Positions 41,653-52,309 of a DNA stretch of 57,983 nt are shown in pieces. Source of the DNA: a candidate division SR1 bacterium (GTDB lineage Bacteria > Patescibacteriota > Gracilibacteria > Absconditabacterales > Absconditicoccaceae); the NCBI GenBank assembly GCA_026397395.1, contig JAPLUV010000017.1:21008-78990 (forward strand), in the 5' to 3' direction. Every line of letters starts with the position of its first letter. The first letter of the stretch is position 1. Made by a program: the position numbers and the translations under genes. Below the pieces are notes generated by a model that saw nothing but the letters and a program-made list of their open reading frames with translations, was not told where the DNA came from and made no database searches.

Positions 41653-42273
41653 ATGAAGTACACGTGACCTAAGTTTAAGTTATGTAGGAGAGAACAAGTA
41701 GATCTTTTTGGATCTAAGAAATATGCTGTGAACAAAAAAAGAGCGCTTCCTGGTCAACATGGAGCCAGCATGCAGAGATCTTCTGAATACGGAAAACTAT
41801 TGAGAAATAAGCAGGTACTCAAGAGAACGTACTTACTTTCAGAGAAGCAATTTAGCACAATTGTAAAAAAGACTGCTGCTAAATTTTCCAAAAATAATGA
41901 TGTAACTCATGATACTGCTTTGTTTCAATTCTTGGAAAGAAGAATGGACGCTATCGTCTATAGAGCAGGATTTGCCAAGACCATTATCCAAGCAAGACAA
42001 ATGGTTAACCATGGACATTTCCTTCTCAATGGTATCAAGCACAACATTCCTTCTACCTTCTTGAATGCTGGCGATAAAATTACCGTCAAAAACAAGTTGC
42101 ATGAGTCTCCATTGTTTACGCAAAATTTATCAGAAGTGAAAGGAAAATTACCTTCATGGATCAAAGTCGACAAAAACGACTTTGCTATTGAAGTATTAGG
42201 CATGCCCAAAATGGGAGAAATCGGCGTACCTGCCGACATATTGAAAGTTATCGAGTTCTACGCTAGAGTATAG
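41653..42273 (+). CDS. rpsD: Ribosomal protein uS4
   Basis: 206 residues. KYTGPKFKLCRREQVDLFG starts the N-domain, and RRMDAIVYRAGFAKTIIQAR followed by VNHGHFLLNG is the S4 RNA-binding domain. The C-terminal IEFYAR is also characteristic. Nucleates 30S assembly on 16S rRNA. The third-codon-region Gly (YTGP) is TGA. Confidence 0.95.
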
Positions 42274-42430
42274 TCGTAGACATAATACTTCGACCACCAT
42301 CCCCCAATTTGGGGTGGATGTGAGAAGAATACCGGCGATTTGAGAAACCAAAAGAACAAATAGCATGAAGTTATTTTGGATTTCGAAAACAGTCGGTATA
42401 CCAGCTTTTAATTTCTTACTCCTCTACTAC

Positions 42431-43426
42431 ATGTTGGATATACAAAAACTAATAGGATCACCAAAAATTATTGTTTCCAATACCGATGACAGAACTACGA
42501 AATTTGAAGTGAAATATTTACCTAGAGGATTCGGTCATACATTAGGAAATGCCTTGAGAAGAATTATCCTCGGATACAGCGTAGGATGAGCTATTACCGG
42601 ACTTAAGATCAAAGGAGTCCCTCATGAATATTATGTCATTGATGGAGTCAAAGAAAATGTAATCGATATGATGCTCAACTTCAAAACATTACGTTTCAAG
42701 GTAGAAGAAAGCGCAGAAAATATCCAACGAGTCTCTCAAAGATTCTCAGGAGTAGGTGCATATAGCTCTAGCAACATCAAGTTGCCAAGTGGCATAGAAT
42801 TACTCAACGAAGATGTCTACTTATTTGAAATAACCGATCCTTCTGTAGAGTTGAATATAGATATAAGAATAGAAAAATGATATGGGTATTATAGTATCGA
42901 CTTTTTGAGAAGTCGCGATAGAAAAGATGAAGATAATGAAGTAAATATGCTCCTTATCGACAACGACTTCAAACTCGTAGAATATATCAAGTACGACGTA
43001 GTAGAAGTCATTGAAGATTTCACTGGAGCAACGAAGGATCTCTTGGTAATGGAGATCAAGTCAGGATTCAATAAGATCCCAGCGAAGGAAATAGTTATGT
43101 TTGCTGGTGAAGTATTGGCTTCTTATGCTAAGTTATTTATCTTCGATAATATCTACATTGATAGATCATTCTTGGTAGATATGGAAGACTTGGAGAAAAT
43201 TCAAGAAAAATTCCAAGAAGAAACTAATGTCAAAACTATGCCAATTGATGCACTTCCATTGAGTGAAAGAACAAGAAATGCATTGATCAAAAATAATATT
43301 CTCTATGTAGAAGATTTGGAAAAGAAAAAGAAAGGAGAATTATTGCTTATGAAGGGTGTAGGAAGAAAGGCTATAGATGAAATCAATAGTGCATTGGGCA
43401 ATATCGACAAAGCACTCATAGGCTAA
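42431..43426 (+). CDS. rpoA: RNA polymerase alpha subunit
   Basis: 331 residues. LPRGFGHTLGNALRRIIL is the N-terminal dimerisation motif. The C-terminal domain contains LPLSERTRNALIKNNI, then GELLLMKGVGRKAIDEI. The central region is intact across two TGA glycines. Start ATG 42431 (MLDIQKL) is preferred, since the upstream ATG 42365 would add a hydrophobic 22-residue extension atypical of RpoA. Confidence 0.94.
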
Positions 43427-43452
43427 TTTTATATTTTGTAATCGTTTGTTAG

Positions 43453-43816
43453 ATGAGACATCAGAACAACAAGTTGTTGGAATTACGTACTTGAGAAAAG
43501 ACCAAAAGTATATTCATTAGACAACTTTTGACCAACTTAATCAAGAATGGTAAGATCACTACCACTGCAAAAAGAGCTAAAGTACTCAAATCTGAGGCTA
43601 ACTTCTTTTTTTCTAGATTGGTACGTTTGTCCAAGACACTTGAAGCGAAAGATGCTAAAAGAGAATGTGATAGATTTATCAAGTCTATCATCTACGGAGA
43701 AGCTGAAGGCAAGAAAGTAATGACTGACTACTTACCTAAATATATCGCTGAATGATTACAAATTAGGATTTAGAGTTGGTGATGCTGCTGCCAAAATCTT
43801 ACTCAAACTTATATAA
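43453..43816 (+). CDS. rplQ: Ribosomal protein bL17, frame broken by one base at 43753
   Basis: MRHQNNKLLELRTGEKTKS (TGA for Gly) and RQLLTNLIKNGKITTTAKRA are bL17. In the written frame it ends GLQIRI at TAG 43773. If one base (T at 43753) is skipped, the reading continues DYKLGFRVGDAAAKILLKLI to TAA 43816, the expected bL17 end. As the gene is essential, the candidates are a sequencing insertion or a programmed +1 shift. The shift lies at GAA-TGA, where TGA is a sense codon in this code. Confidence 0.85.
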
Positions 43817-43899
43817 AAATATATACTTGAAGTTTTGAATATTCGGAATAATTTGAAAAATATTTGAACATTATTATTTATTTACCCTTATGATATACG

Positions 43900-44361
43900 A
43901 TGGAATTTACTAAAACTGACCTCAACAAAACACTCTGGGTCAAGCCAACTGAAATGGACAAGCAAAGAAAGCGATACAAAGTAGACGCTACTGGCAAGAC
44001 GCTAGGAAGATTGGCTACTGATATTGCAAAGAAATTGCTCGGCAAGGATAAAGTTTATTACTGTGATTTCTGGGATTGCGGAGATTTCGTAGTTGTAGAA
44101 AACGCTGACAAGATCAAAGCTACTGGTAAAAAGTTAGATGAAAAAATGTATTATACCTACAGTGGATACAAAGGTAATGTAAAATCTATGCCACTCAAAG
44201 ACATGTTGAAGAAAAAACCACATAGAGTATTGGAACTCGCTGTCAGAGGAATGTTGACTAAGAACAAACTCAGAGACAGAAGAATGAAGAGACTCAAGGT
44301 CATTGCTTGACCTACTGCAGCATTTGACCATTTCAAGCCAGTAGATCTCTATACTAAATAA
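43900..44361 (+). CDS. rplM: Ribosomal protein uL13
   Basis: 153 residues. WVKPTEMDKQRKRYKVDATG, LGRLATDIAKKLLGKDK, YSGYKGNVKSMPLKDMLKKK and AVRGMLTKNKLRDRRMKRLK match uL13. The last Gly before PTAAFDHF is TGA; the standard code would cut 17 residues. Precedes rpsI in the usual pair. Confidence 0.95.
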
Positions 44362-44413
44362 ATTATACAAACTATATTATTCAACTCTTTTATTGTGTTT
44401 CGTTGTATACATA

Positions 44414-44818
44414 ATGGCAAACAAAGACTACTACTATGCGATAGGAAGAAGAAAAGAAACTACTGCTATCGTCAAGCTCTTCGCTAAAGGAAGCGGCAAC
44501 TTCGTCGTCAAGACACCTAGTGGCAAAGACAGATCACTCCAGGAATATTTTGGAGGAAATCTGTATCTTTTTGATAATGCCCTATCTCCTCAAAGAATCA
44601 AACAATTTGATGCTGAAATCACGCTCAGTGGAGGTGGTATTGCAGGACAATCTGATGCTATCAGACTTGGTCTCGCAAGAGGTCTTATCTTACACGATGC
44701 AGATCTTAGAGTCACGTTGAAGCCTTATGGATTACTCAAGAGAGATCCTAGAGTCAAGGAAAGAAAGAAGCCAGGTTTGAAGAAAGCGAGAAAAGGCCCA
44801 ACTTGGTCAAAGAGATAA
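44414..44818 (+). CDS. rpsI: Ribosomal protein uS9
   Basis: 134 residues. YYYAIGRRKETTAIVKL, SGGGIAGQSDAIRLGLARGL and the C-terminal KKPGLKKARKGPTWSKR reaching the P site are conserved. Start at MANKDYYY; the open upstream extension MCFVVYI is unlikely. Confidence 0.95.
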   Translation: MANKDYYYAIGRRKETTAIVKLFAKGSGNFVVKTPSGKDRSLQEYFGGNLYLFDNALSPQRIKQFDAEITLSGGGIAGQSDAIRLGLARGLILHDADLRVTLKPYGLLKRDPRVKERKKPGLKKARKGPTWSKR

Positions 44819-44841
44819 TCGTTCTTATTACTACATACTGA

Positions 44842-44869
44842 AAGGAGGTCGCGAAAGTGACTTTTTTTC
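44842..44869 (+). terminator. Terminator of rplM-rpsI
   Basis: GTCGC / GTGAC around GAAA, followed by seven T. The preceding AAAGGAGG is SD-like but no gene starts there. Confidence 0.75.
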
Positions 44870-44977
44870 TTATCTTGAAATATAGAAACCAAGCTTTATT
44901 TCTTTGAGATTGACTTTATATACTATATATGTATATATAGTTTTGTAAAACAATAAAAAATTAAAATATTTCATATT

Positions 44978-45409
44978 ATGGACAATCCAAAACAAACTAT
45001 GTTTCTCATTCCTCCAGGAATTTCTTGGCCGAATGCATTTGATCTACACGCACTTGTCCCGCAAGGATATATGCCTAATATTGCTCAGTCTTTCGAGGCA
45101 GCAAAAGTACTTATTGATATGGGAATAGCCATTGCTATCATATATCCATTTTCTATTCCATGGAATGCGTATACGTTCCAAGATACTCAGATGAATCCAA
45201 TCTATAGCGGTGGTTATTGCTTCTGGCAACAAGAACTTGAAGCAAAGCAAATTCCAACTATTGTCGTGGACTTGAACATCTTAGGAAGTGACTGGTTTTT
45301 ACATCTAAAGTCACTACCATGGAAGGATAAAACTTTTGTGCGCTTCTTTAGGCACGATGAGCTATCTCCCAATTGGGATGAGCTGGTTGCGTTGATCAAA
45401 TTATTTTAA
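44978..45409 (+). CDS. Hypothetical protein
   Basis: 143 residues, soluble, Trp/Pro/Phe rich: FLIPPGISWPNAFDLHALVP, then IAQSFEAAKVLIDMGIAIAI and WDELVALIKLF. No TGA codon. The alpha/beta order suggests a Rossmann-like fold. Not recognised. Followed by a terminator. Confidence 0.6.
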   Translation: MDNPKQTMFLIPPGISWPNAFDLHALVPQGYMPNIAQSFEAAKVLIDMGIAIAIIYPFSIPWNAYTFQDTQMNPIYSGGYCFWQQELEAKQIPTIVVDLNILGSDWFLHLKSLPWKDKTFVRFFRHDELSPNWDELVALIKLF

Positions 45410-45428
45410 TCACATGTAATCAAGACAT

Positions 45429-45466
45429 AAAGACGTATTGTGTATTTCCACGATATGTCTTTTGTT
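45429..45466 (+). terminator. Rho-independent terminator
   Basis: AAAGACGTATTGTG pairs with CACGATATGTCTTT around a short loop, followed by T-rich DNA. Confidence 0.75.
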
Positions 45467-45572
45467 TTTTATACAACTTTGGGAGGAAATACGTTGAAAA
45501 GGGGCAGGACTTTGTTACAATGCAGTCGTGAAGTAATTCAGATTTTTTTTATTCTTTATATATTCGACACTC

Positions 45573-46142
45573 ATGAAAGACTTAGTATTTCTTGGTATCC
45601 AAGGTTGTGGAAAGGGAACACAGGGTAAAATGCTTTTTAAAGACTATCCAAAGACTGTATATATGGAAATGGGGCAGCTCTGTAGAGCGCTTATGTCCAA
45701 TGACAATGGCATTGGGAATTATATCAGAAATCTTGTAGACAATGGCATCATGGTAGATAATTTCATTACCCATGATCTTCTCCATACGACAATACAAATT
45801 GCACAGAATAATGGGAAGTGAATTATGACCGATGGATTTCCAAGACTTATGGAACAAGCAGAATATTTTATCAAGACTATGGGAGAATTTGGGAGAGATT
45901 ATGTTATCATCCACTTTGAACTTTCTAAGGAAAAAGCATTGGAAAGAATGCAAAAAAGAGCAGCTGTCGAAGCTCGCAAAGATGATACTCCTGAAGCAAT
46001 GGAAAGAAGAATATCTATCTTTATGAATGAAACTATGCCTGTCATCCAGCATTTTGAAAGTCTTGGTAAAGTAATTACCATCAACGCTGATGATACTATA
46101 GAAAACATCCAAGCTGACTTAAGAACGAAGCTTGGCCTTTAA
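45573..46142 (+). CDS. adk: Adenylate kinase family protein
   Basis: 189 residues, short-LID form. P-loop GIQGCGKGTQGKML (Cys where Ala/Ser is usual), YMEMGQLCRALM in the AMP-binding region, GIMTDGFPRLMEQAE, and RRAxx-type KRAAVEARKDDTPEAMERRI. It equilibrates ATP, ADP and AMP. No TGA other than one Gly before IMTDG. Identity as Adk rather than another nucleotide kinase rests on these motifs. Confidence 0.88.
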
Positions 46143-46159
46143 TTCCTGGTAATCTGCCT

Positions 46160-47765
46160 ATGGCTAAACTGATCCAAGGTATCAAAGTAGAGAAAATCTG
46201 ATATGGCGGCATCGGTCTGGCGAGAATGTCTGATGGCAAAAGAATCTTGATCAAATGAGGTGCGCTGCCCTGAGCAGTCGTTGACCTCAGAGTCGTCAAG
46301 CAGAGAAAAGACTACATTGAAGCCCATATAACGAAGATTCACAAATACGATCCTGCGCTTTTGGATGGGAAGATTTTCTGTCCACATTTTTTTTCGATGA
46401 TCGGGAACGAAGAGAACTCTGCCGGTCTGGCAAAATGGCTGTGGCTGATGTAAATGGCAAATGCTGAGCTACGCAACGCAACTGAAATTGAAGCAAGATA
46501 TCGTGGCTGATTCGTTTAAAAAATTGAAAATGCCTGAGCTAAATATTCTGCCAATCGTCGGTTCTCCATTAGAAAAATGATATAGGAACAAAATAGAATT
46601 TAGCTTCGGGAAATATATTACCAATGGCGAGCAAGTGAAAAATGGTGAAGCTCGAGAGAAGCAATTGAATGTGCTTTCTGATCGAAGTGTGGGATTTCAT
46701 AGGCAAGGAGAATTTAGTAAAATCGTAGATATTACTAATTGTGGACTGATTTCTGATCAGGCAAACGAAGTGTTTGCTCGTGTCAAATGACTGTGCTTGG
46801 CTTCTGGTTTGCCTGTCTATGACCAGAAAACGCATCAAGGATTCTTTAGACATTTGGTGATCAGAGAAGGATTTCATACCGGACAATTCCTAGTCAATCT
46901 GTCCGTATCAGAAGAAAACTTGAAGACCAGTAAATCCGGGAAATGGGACCAGCTGTTGGAGGTTTTGAAAAAAGACGAGCTCTTGAAAGATAAGGTAACA
47001 ACCTTCGTTATAACATACAATAATGGACTTGCCGATACGATAAGAAATGATAAATCAGAGACTAAGACCTTTTGGGGCGATGGCTATATGTATGAGAAGC
47101 TAGTGTTTGGTAAAACCGAGGAGACTGGGAGATTTAATGGAGATATGGAGATTAACACTCAATCATTCTCCCAATCACCAACCAATCACCAAATCCCTTC
47201 AGAAGTAAGTTTTAGAATATCACCATTTTCATTCTTCCAAACAAATACGCTCGGAGCTCAGCAACTCTTTTCACTGGGTATGCATATTGCGGGTCAAGTG
47301 GAATGAAATATTTTGGACCTCTATTGCTGAACGGGAAGTATCTGATTAAGTTTCTTGAAAGCAGGAAAAGGAGAACAATTGATTGGCATAGAAATCGTAG
47401 AAGAAGCTATCACGGATGCGCGATACAATGCCAAGATAAATGGACTAGAAAACCAAGTTCTCTTCGTTGCTAATCCAGCGGAAAAAGCGTTGACGAGCAA
47501 TGATGAACTCAGAGCTAAGATCAAAAACATATGACTCGTAATCGTCGATCCACCAAGAGATGGACTACACAAAAACGTCATCTCCTTTTTGGCTGATTTA
47601 AAAAAGGAACAGAACTTCAAATTGCTCTATATTTCTTGTAATCCTGTGACGATGGTAAGAGATATTGAACTCTTTGCTGCCCAGTGATTTCAAATACAGA
47701 CTGTCCAACCTGTGGATATGTTTCCTCAAACGCATCATATCGAAGTGATTGGATTGTTAATATAG
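46160..47765 (+). CDS. RlmD/TrmA-family RNA (uracil-C5) methyltransferase, frameshifted at a T run
   Basis: About 534 residues if repaired. TRAM-like start IQGIKVEKIGYGG, then CPHF, and after the break CGGCKWQMLSYATQLK, the Fe-S cysteines with Gly by TGA. The SAM domain has ILDLYCGTGSIGLSFL, VIVDPPRDGLH, and the catalytic Cys in YISCNP. These enzymes make m5U in rRNA or tRNA. A run of eight T at 46387-46394 breaks the frame: seven T joins CPHFF to the CGGC region. As written the first part ends at TAA near 46455. Indel or sequencing error. Confidence 0.85.
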
Positions 47766-47896
47766 ATTTGATGCTTCTATGCTTAGGGTTTGTGGTTAAT
47801 GGCTAGTTCGTTAACCATTTTTATGTACACAATATTATATTGACATTTTACTGCTTTTATTTATAAACATTCTATTTATTCTCTATTATATATTAT

Positions 47897-49402
47897 ATGA
47901 ATTTTTTAAAAAGAGATGATTTTGACTGTATTCCTAGAAATAGAGATATTTTACAAAAGGAAAAAAAATATTCTACACATCACTTCAAACTGAATTCCAA
48001 AATCATTCGCGCGTGAATAATTTCTGCGATTGCTCTTACTATCGGTGCATGAACTATCGAACTTATTTCCGAACATACATCTAAACCAGAATCTGGACTC
48101 GTAAAACATCCACCTCACGAACAAGATTCTGTTGTTGTTGTCGAAACCACAGAAGTTCAAAATCCAGGAACAGATATTGCCCAAGTAACAGATGCCATCA
48201 AAAAAGAGTTTATTGATCTACTAGCCCAAAATAACATTTATGATTACTCAAAATATTACGAAGTTTCCAATAAAAAAATTAAAAGCTTGTTTTCTCATTT
48301 ATCAGACAATATAGTTTCCCAACTACCCAAACTAAAGGAGGAAAAAATTGAAGATATGCTTTTTGCAAAAGATTTTGCATGGTATCTAGCAGCCAAACAC
48401 AAACAACGCCCTACGTTGCAAGATAAAATCCTCACCTGAGATGATAGAAAAAAAATTCTTGATATTATGGAATCTAATGAATTCAAAATCGCAGTTAAAT
48501 CTTCATATACAAATATCTCGTTTCATAGATTATTTTCACTAGCGCAAGCTATTGCTAGAAATATTCCCTATAGATATTCTTTTAATAATGTTGATCCCCA
48601 TGTGCGTCAATCACGAACAGAGTGGTATATTGCTCAGCTCAAGAGTTTTGAAAAGACTACAATTGTATCCAAAGATGTCAATGTGTGTATGATAAGTTCC
48701 TCTGACTTTGCACCAGGCAGCAAAAAGTTTATTCAACGATATACATCTCTCTCTAAAGACTCATCTAAGGTAGTATCTAACCAGAGTATCCCATTGCATG
48801 CGACAGAGCAACAGGCAAAGGCACAAGTTAACATATTTCAGCACAGTATAGAAAAGAGTGTCTGACCAACTTGTATTATCTTACAAAGCCATGGCGCATA
48901 TAACTGGGATAATGGAGTGCCAACATCGACTGTTGCTTTATGAACCTACACAACATGATATCCTGGTGGTGCTTGTGTCCAAATCAGACCTGAAGAATTG
49001 GGTGCTTGGATGGCACACTCAGGTAATAAAAATAATTTATCAAATTTTAGAATTATTTTACCGAGTTGTTTGTGATATAGATATATTACTACATTACTTG
49101 ACTATCTAAGTGCTCACGACACCAAATGAAGTCCAACAGTTATTGTATTTGCTAATGATGGAAAGGACGCCTTTTGACAACGATGATACGACGATTTTCT
49201 TATACCATTTAAAGACTTTACAAACAAGAAAGAGCTCAAGTGAATCGATTTTCTCCAAATGGAAAATAAACAATCAAAAAATGATCCGGCTTTTTTTATA
49301 GCGGCACCTCAATCTTCTCAACCGAAGAATTCTTTTTATACTAAGAAATATGTAGAAGTATCTGAGTGACCCACAGTACAGACGTGAACCCCTTGCAGTT
49401 AA
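47897..49402 (+). CDS. Membrane-anchored protein, unknown
   Basis: 501 residues with about 14 TGA glycines. Charged cytosolic head, one membrane segment (IIRAGIISAIALTIGAGTIEL, about 37-57), then a long extracytoplasmic part. Its C-terminal half contains CIILQSHGAYNWDNGVPTST and GGACVQIRPEELGAWMAHSG, which look enzyme-like (conserved-type His, Asp and Gly). No family recognised. Together with the 49458 gene it may form a unit. Confidence 0.75.
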
Positions 49403-49457
49403 GTATGTCTTTGTCTATATATGTAATTGATGTAATAATTTTATCTCGTAGCTAAGG

Positions 49458-50048
49458 ATGATGAAGAGTGATTCAGAAAAATCATCTGAGCAACTTATCA
49501 GAGACCCGAAATATCTCGAACGAAAAAGCAAAGCCGATATACTGATTATCGACTTCAAAAATGAAATCAGACAGGAGATCAAAGAGCCTCATAAAGCTTT
49601 TTTTGGTGACGCCGATATGCTCTTACATCATCATAATAGTGTCTACGATATCTATGCAGAATCATTTCAGATTGCTCAAAAAAAACTTAGCTATTTCAGT
49701 GGCAAACAGCAAATCATTGCGCCCATTATTACTGAATATCAACAAATATCTCTAGATAATAAAGATGATGTTTTTCTAAAAACCTTTAGAAGTCGCATCG
49801 GAGAACATATTAGAAAGTATGCTGCAGATGCCAATAGATTGGAAGATTTTGCCAAGGAATTTACTCGTACATTTAGAAAGCTTGCTGAAAAAGGAGCGAG
49901 ATTATCTTACCTGCAAAATCAGCATGCTAGGATACAAGACATGGAATCTCGTTTTGCTGAGCTCAGTCGACGAATGGATATGCAGGTTCAATCACTTCAA
50001 GCTATGCGTGTCCAAGCATTTCGTCTTATGAAAAATCCTAAAGAATAA
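49458..50048 (+). CDS. Helical coiled-coil protein, unknown
   Basis: 196 residues, nearly all helix, no TGA, no signal peptide. C-terminal half RTFRKLAEKGARLSYLQNQH and FAELSRRMDMQVQSLQAM has heptad spacing suggesting a coiled coil. It follows the membrane protein by 55 bases. Function unknown. Confidence 0.65.
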   Translation: MMKSDSEKSSEQLIRDPKYLERKSKADILIIDFKNEIRQEIKEPHKAFFGDADMLLHHHNSVYDIYAESFQIAQKKLSYFSGKQQIIAPIITEYQQISLDNKDDVFLKTFRSRIGEHIRKYAADANRLEDFAKEFTRTFRKLAEKGARLSYLQNQHARIQDMESRFAELSRRMDMQVQSLQAMRVQAFRLMKNPKE

Positions 50049-50113
50049 ATAAATTGACAACCATAGTTCAAAAAGTATAGTAAAGCTCACTTCTTATCTC
50101 ATCATTATCAGCT

Positions 50114-51142
50114 ATGCACATCCAAGAAAATGTTTCATTAAAAAAGTATAATACCTTTCAGATTGATGCGAAAGCGGCATTTTTTGCTGAAGTACAACAT
50201 ACCGAAGACATACACTATCTGATCTCCAACGAGGTATGGATTCGCTATCCTCATCTGATCTTGGGTGGCGGAGCAAACATACTCTTCACAAAAGACTATG
50301 CTGGACTTGTCGTCAAAGTATCTTTGCTGTGAAAACACATCATAGAAGAAAAAGATAGCATCGTCTATGTCAACGTATCTGCAGGCGAAGATTGGCATGA
50401 AACCATGATGCGAATGCTAGAGCAGAAATTAGTCTGATGTGAAAATCTAGTCTATATCCCATGAACCGTTGGTTCAGCTCCAGTAGGAAATATTTGAGCC
50501 TATGGCAAAGAAGCCAAGGATATTATTTTTTCGGTAGAAGGGATTGATCTGATTAGCGGAGAAACGAAAGTACTCAGCAATGCCGAATGTGCATTTGACT
50601 ACCGTGATAGCGTGTTCAAACATGATCTCAAAGGCAGATTTTTGATTACGTCTGTAATATTTAAACTACAAAAAGAAACCCCAGAATATCAACCAGATGT
50701 CGAGTACAAAGATATCCAGCAAGCCATAGCAAGCCAGGCATTGGAGAAAGTTTCCGGTCTGGAATTGGCTAATATTATTATTGAGCTCAGGAAGAAAAAA
50801 TTGCCAGACCGGCATGATGTCTGAACTGCAGGAAGCTTTTTCAAAAATCCGATTGTGGATAAAAGTGATTATGATAATTTATTGCAAAAATATCCTGAAT
50901 TAATCTGATGGCCAACAGATGAATTGCGTATGATAAAATTATCTGCTGGACAACTCATCGATCTCGCTGAATTGAAATGATATAGAGAATGATATGTCGG
51001 TATTTCAGAAAAGCACGCGCTTGTACTGATAAACTATGGCTGAGGAACTGGTCCAAATATGGTAAAACTCGCTAAAACTATACAAAAAAAAGTTCTAAGC
51101 CAATTTGGAATTCGCCTAGAACCTGAAGTCTTATTTGTATAG
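50114..51142 (+). CDS. murB: UDP-N-acetylenolpyruvoylglucosamine reductase
   Basis: 342 residues. ENVSLKKYNTFQID, LGGGANILF, YIPGTVGSAPVGNIGAYG and YRDSVFK are the FAD-binding and active-site motifs; GTAGSFFKNP holds the catalytic Ser, and EKHALVL the final region. It makes UDP-MurNAc in peptidoglycan synthesis, matching mraY 2.5 kb downstream. Length fits the E. coli-like form. Many TGA glycines, including those in PGTVGS. Confidence 0.93.
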
Positions 51143-51268
51143 TCTATCAAGTCATCAAGTCTATCAAGTCTTAAAGTCATCAAGTCTATCAAGTCTTAAA
51201 GTCTATCAAGTCTTAAAGTCTAAAGTTCATCATGTCTAAGATCTAAGTTCCAAGAACTAAGTTCTTTT
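51143..51268. repeat. Short tandem repeats of AGTCTATCA and AGTCTTAA type
   Basis: From 51143 to about 51230 the spacer is made of near-tandem copies of TCTATCAAGTCTTAAAG-type units of 9-17 bases. Similar low-complexity spacers lie at 18790 and 13895. No gene. Confidence 0.75.
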
Positions 51269-51868
51269 TTAATACATGTAAATATATCTAAGTTGATCTT
51301 GTGTTGGATCGTATTTGCAATTCCCGTTATTGTCATTTGTAGGACTACCTGCATGTTGAGTGAAACTAGTACAGAGATGAATATCTGAATAATTTACTGT
51401 TTCATCGATATCTGGCAAGCCAACAACTCGATTTGATCCTCATTCTGTTTCTGTAGCTGCCATAAGAACAAATCCATTACCATCTATTCCTCACTTTTTG
51501 ATAGGAGTATATCCGAATTGTCCTCATGCGATATCAAGGCTTCAAATACCCAAGAAATGTCTCGATGCTGATGGATCTGTAGGGATACTCGACATACCAG
51601 CCGCAACTAATCATGTCTGGACTGCGGATAATGGGCATCCTCCATTTGATGGACAGCTAGGAAATGATCAGCGATCTATCTGATAAGCAACTATTGCCGT
51701 AGCTGTTTGTTGAAGGTCGGCCTTCCTTGCTGTATCGTTTGCTCTGCCTCTTGCACTAGAAAGTCTAGGGATGAGCGCAGCTGCCAAGATACCGATGATG
51801 ACGATAACAATAAGCATTTCTATCAAGGTAAACCCTTTTTTTATTCTTTTGAGAAAATGTTTTTTCAT
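51269..51868 (-). CDS. Type IV pilin-like / pseudopilin protein
   Basis: 199 residues. N-terminal KKGFTLIEMLIVIVIIGILA, the prepilin peptidase site (Gly-Phe with Glu5) and hydrophobic helix, then a Cys-containing globular C-terminus (CPSNGGC, LCTSF, NCKYD). The family builds pili for adhesion, twitching or DNA uptake. No assembly ATPase is in the window; dprA next door is compatible with competence. Several TGA glycines lie in the globular part. Confidence 0.9.
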
Positions 51869-52122
51869 TTTTTATTCTATAGAAAAAGTAAATCGCTTGT
51901 CTTCAATATATGATTTCTTGATATTGTTGCAAGTGGAATTGCAGGAAAAGGCCATTATATTTTCTTGCAAAAAAACTTGATTTCTGTTTTTGTATTTCTA
52001 TACTAGTTCTGTTACCTAATGTCGTTTCGTCTACAAACATAACGAAAAAACTCCTGTCCTCCGGATAGGTTTTTTTATATTCTCCTTCAAAAATATATTT
52101 CAGTATTTTTGATTGAAGAATA

Positions 52123-52196
52123 TATACCGACGATTTTAGAAACGTTAAGTTCAAATGTAATGAAGAAATTATAGATTTCTAAAACAGTTCGGTATA
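52123..52196. repeat. Hairpin repeat element, copy B
   Basis: Relative of 282-354 with arms TATACCGACGATTTTAGA and TCTAAAACAGTTCGGTATA. Left and right arms changed together at the TATAC(C/A) base, keeping pairing. Confidence 0.55.
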
Positions 52197-52210
52197 AAAA
52201 ATTTACAAAC

Positions 52211-52229
52211 CCGCCTACCGGCAGGCAGG
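52211..52229. repeat. Palindrome variant CCGCCTACCGGCAGGCAGG
   Basis: 19-base variant of the recurring 20-bp palindrome in the spacer past dprA. Confidence 0.6.
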
Positions 52230-52309
52230 TTACCAAATGAATTTTAGAATGTAAAATTTTAATAATTTATAAATTATTTTTGGAATAATTTGGTGTAATT
52301 CGGAATAAT

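Noticed and set aside
51143-51240. CRISPR-like array
   Set aside because: Repeats are 9-17 bases and nearly tandem with no unique spacers.
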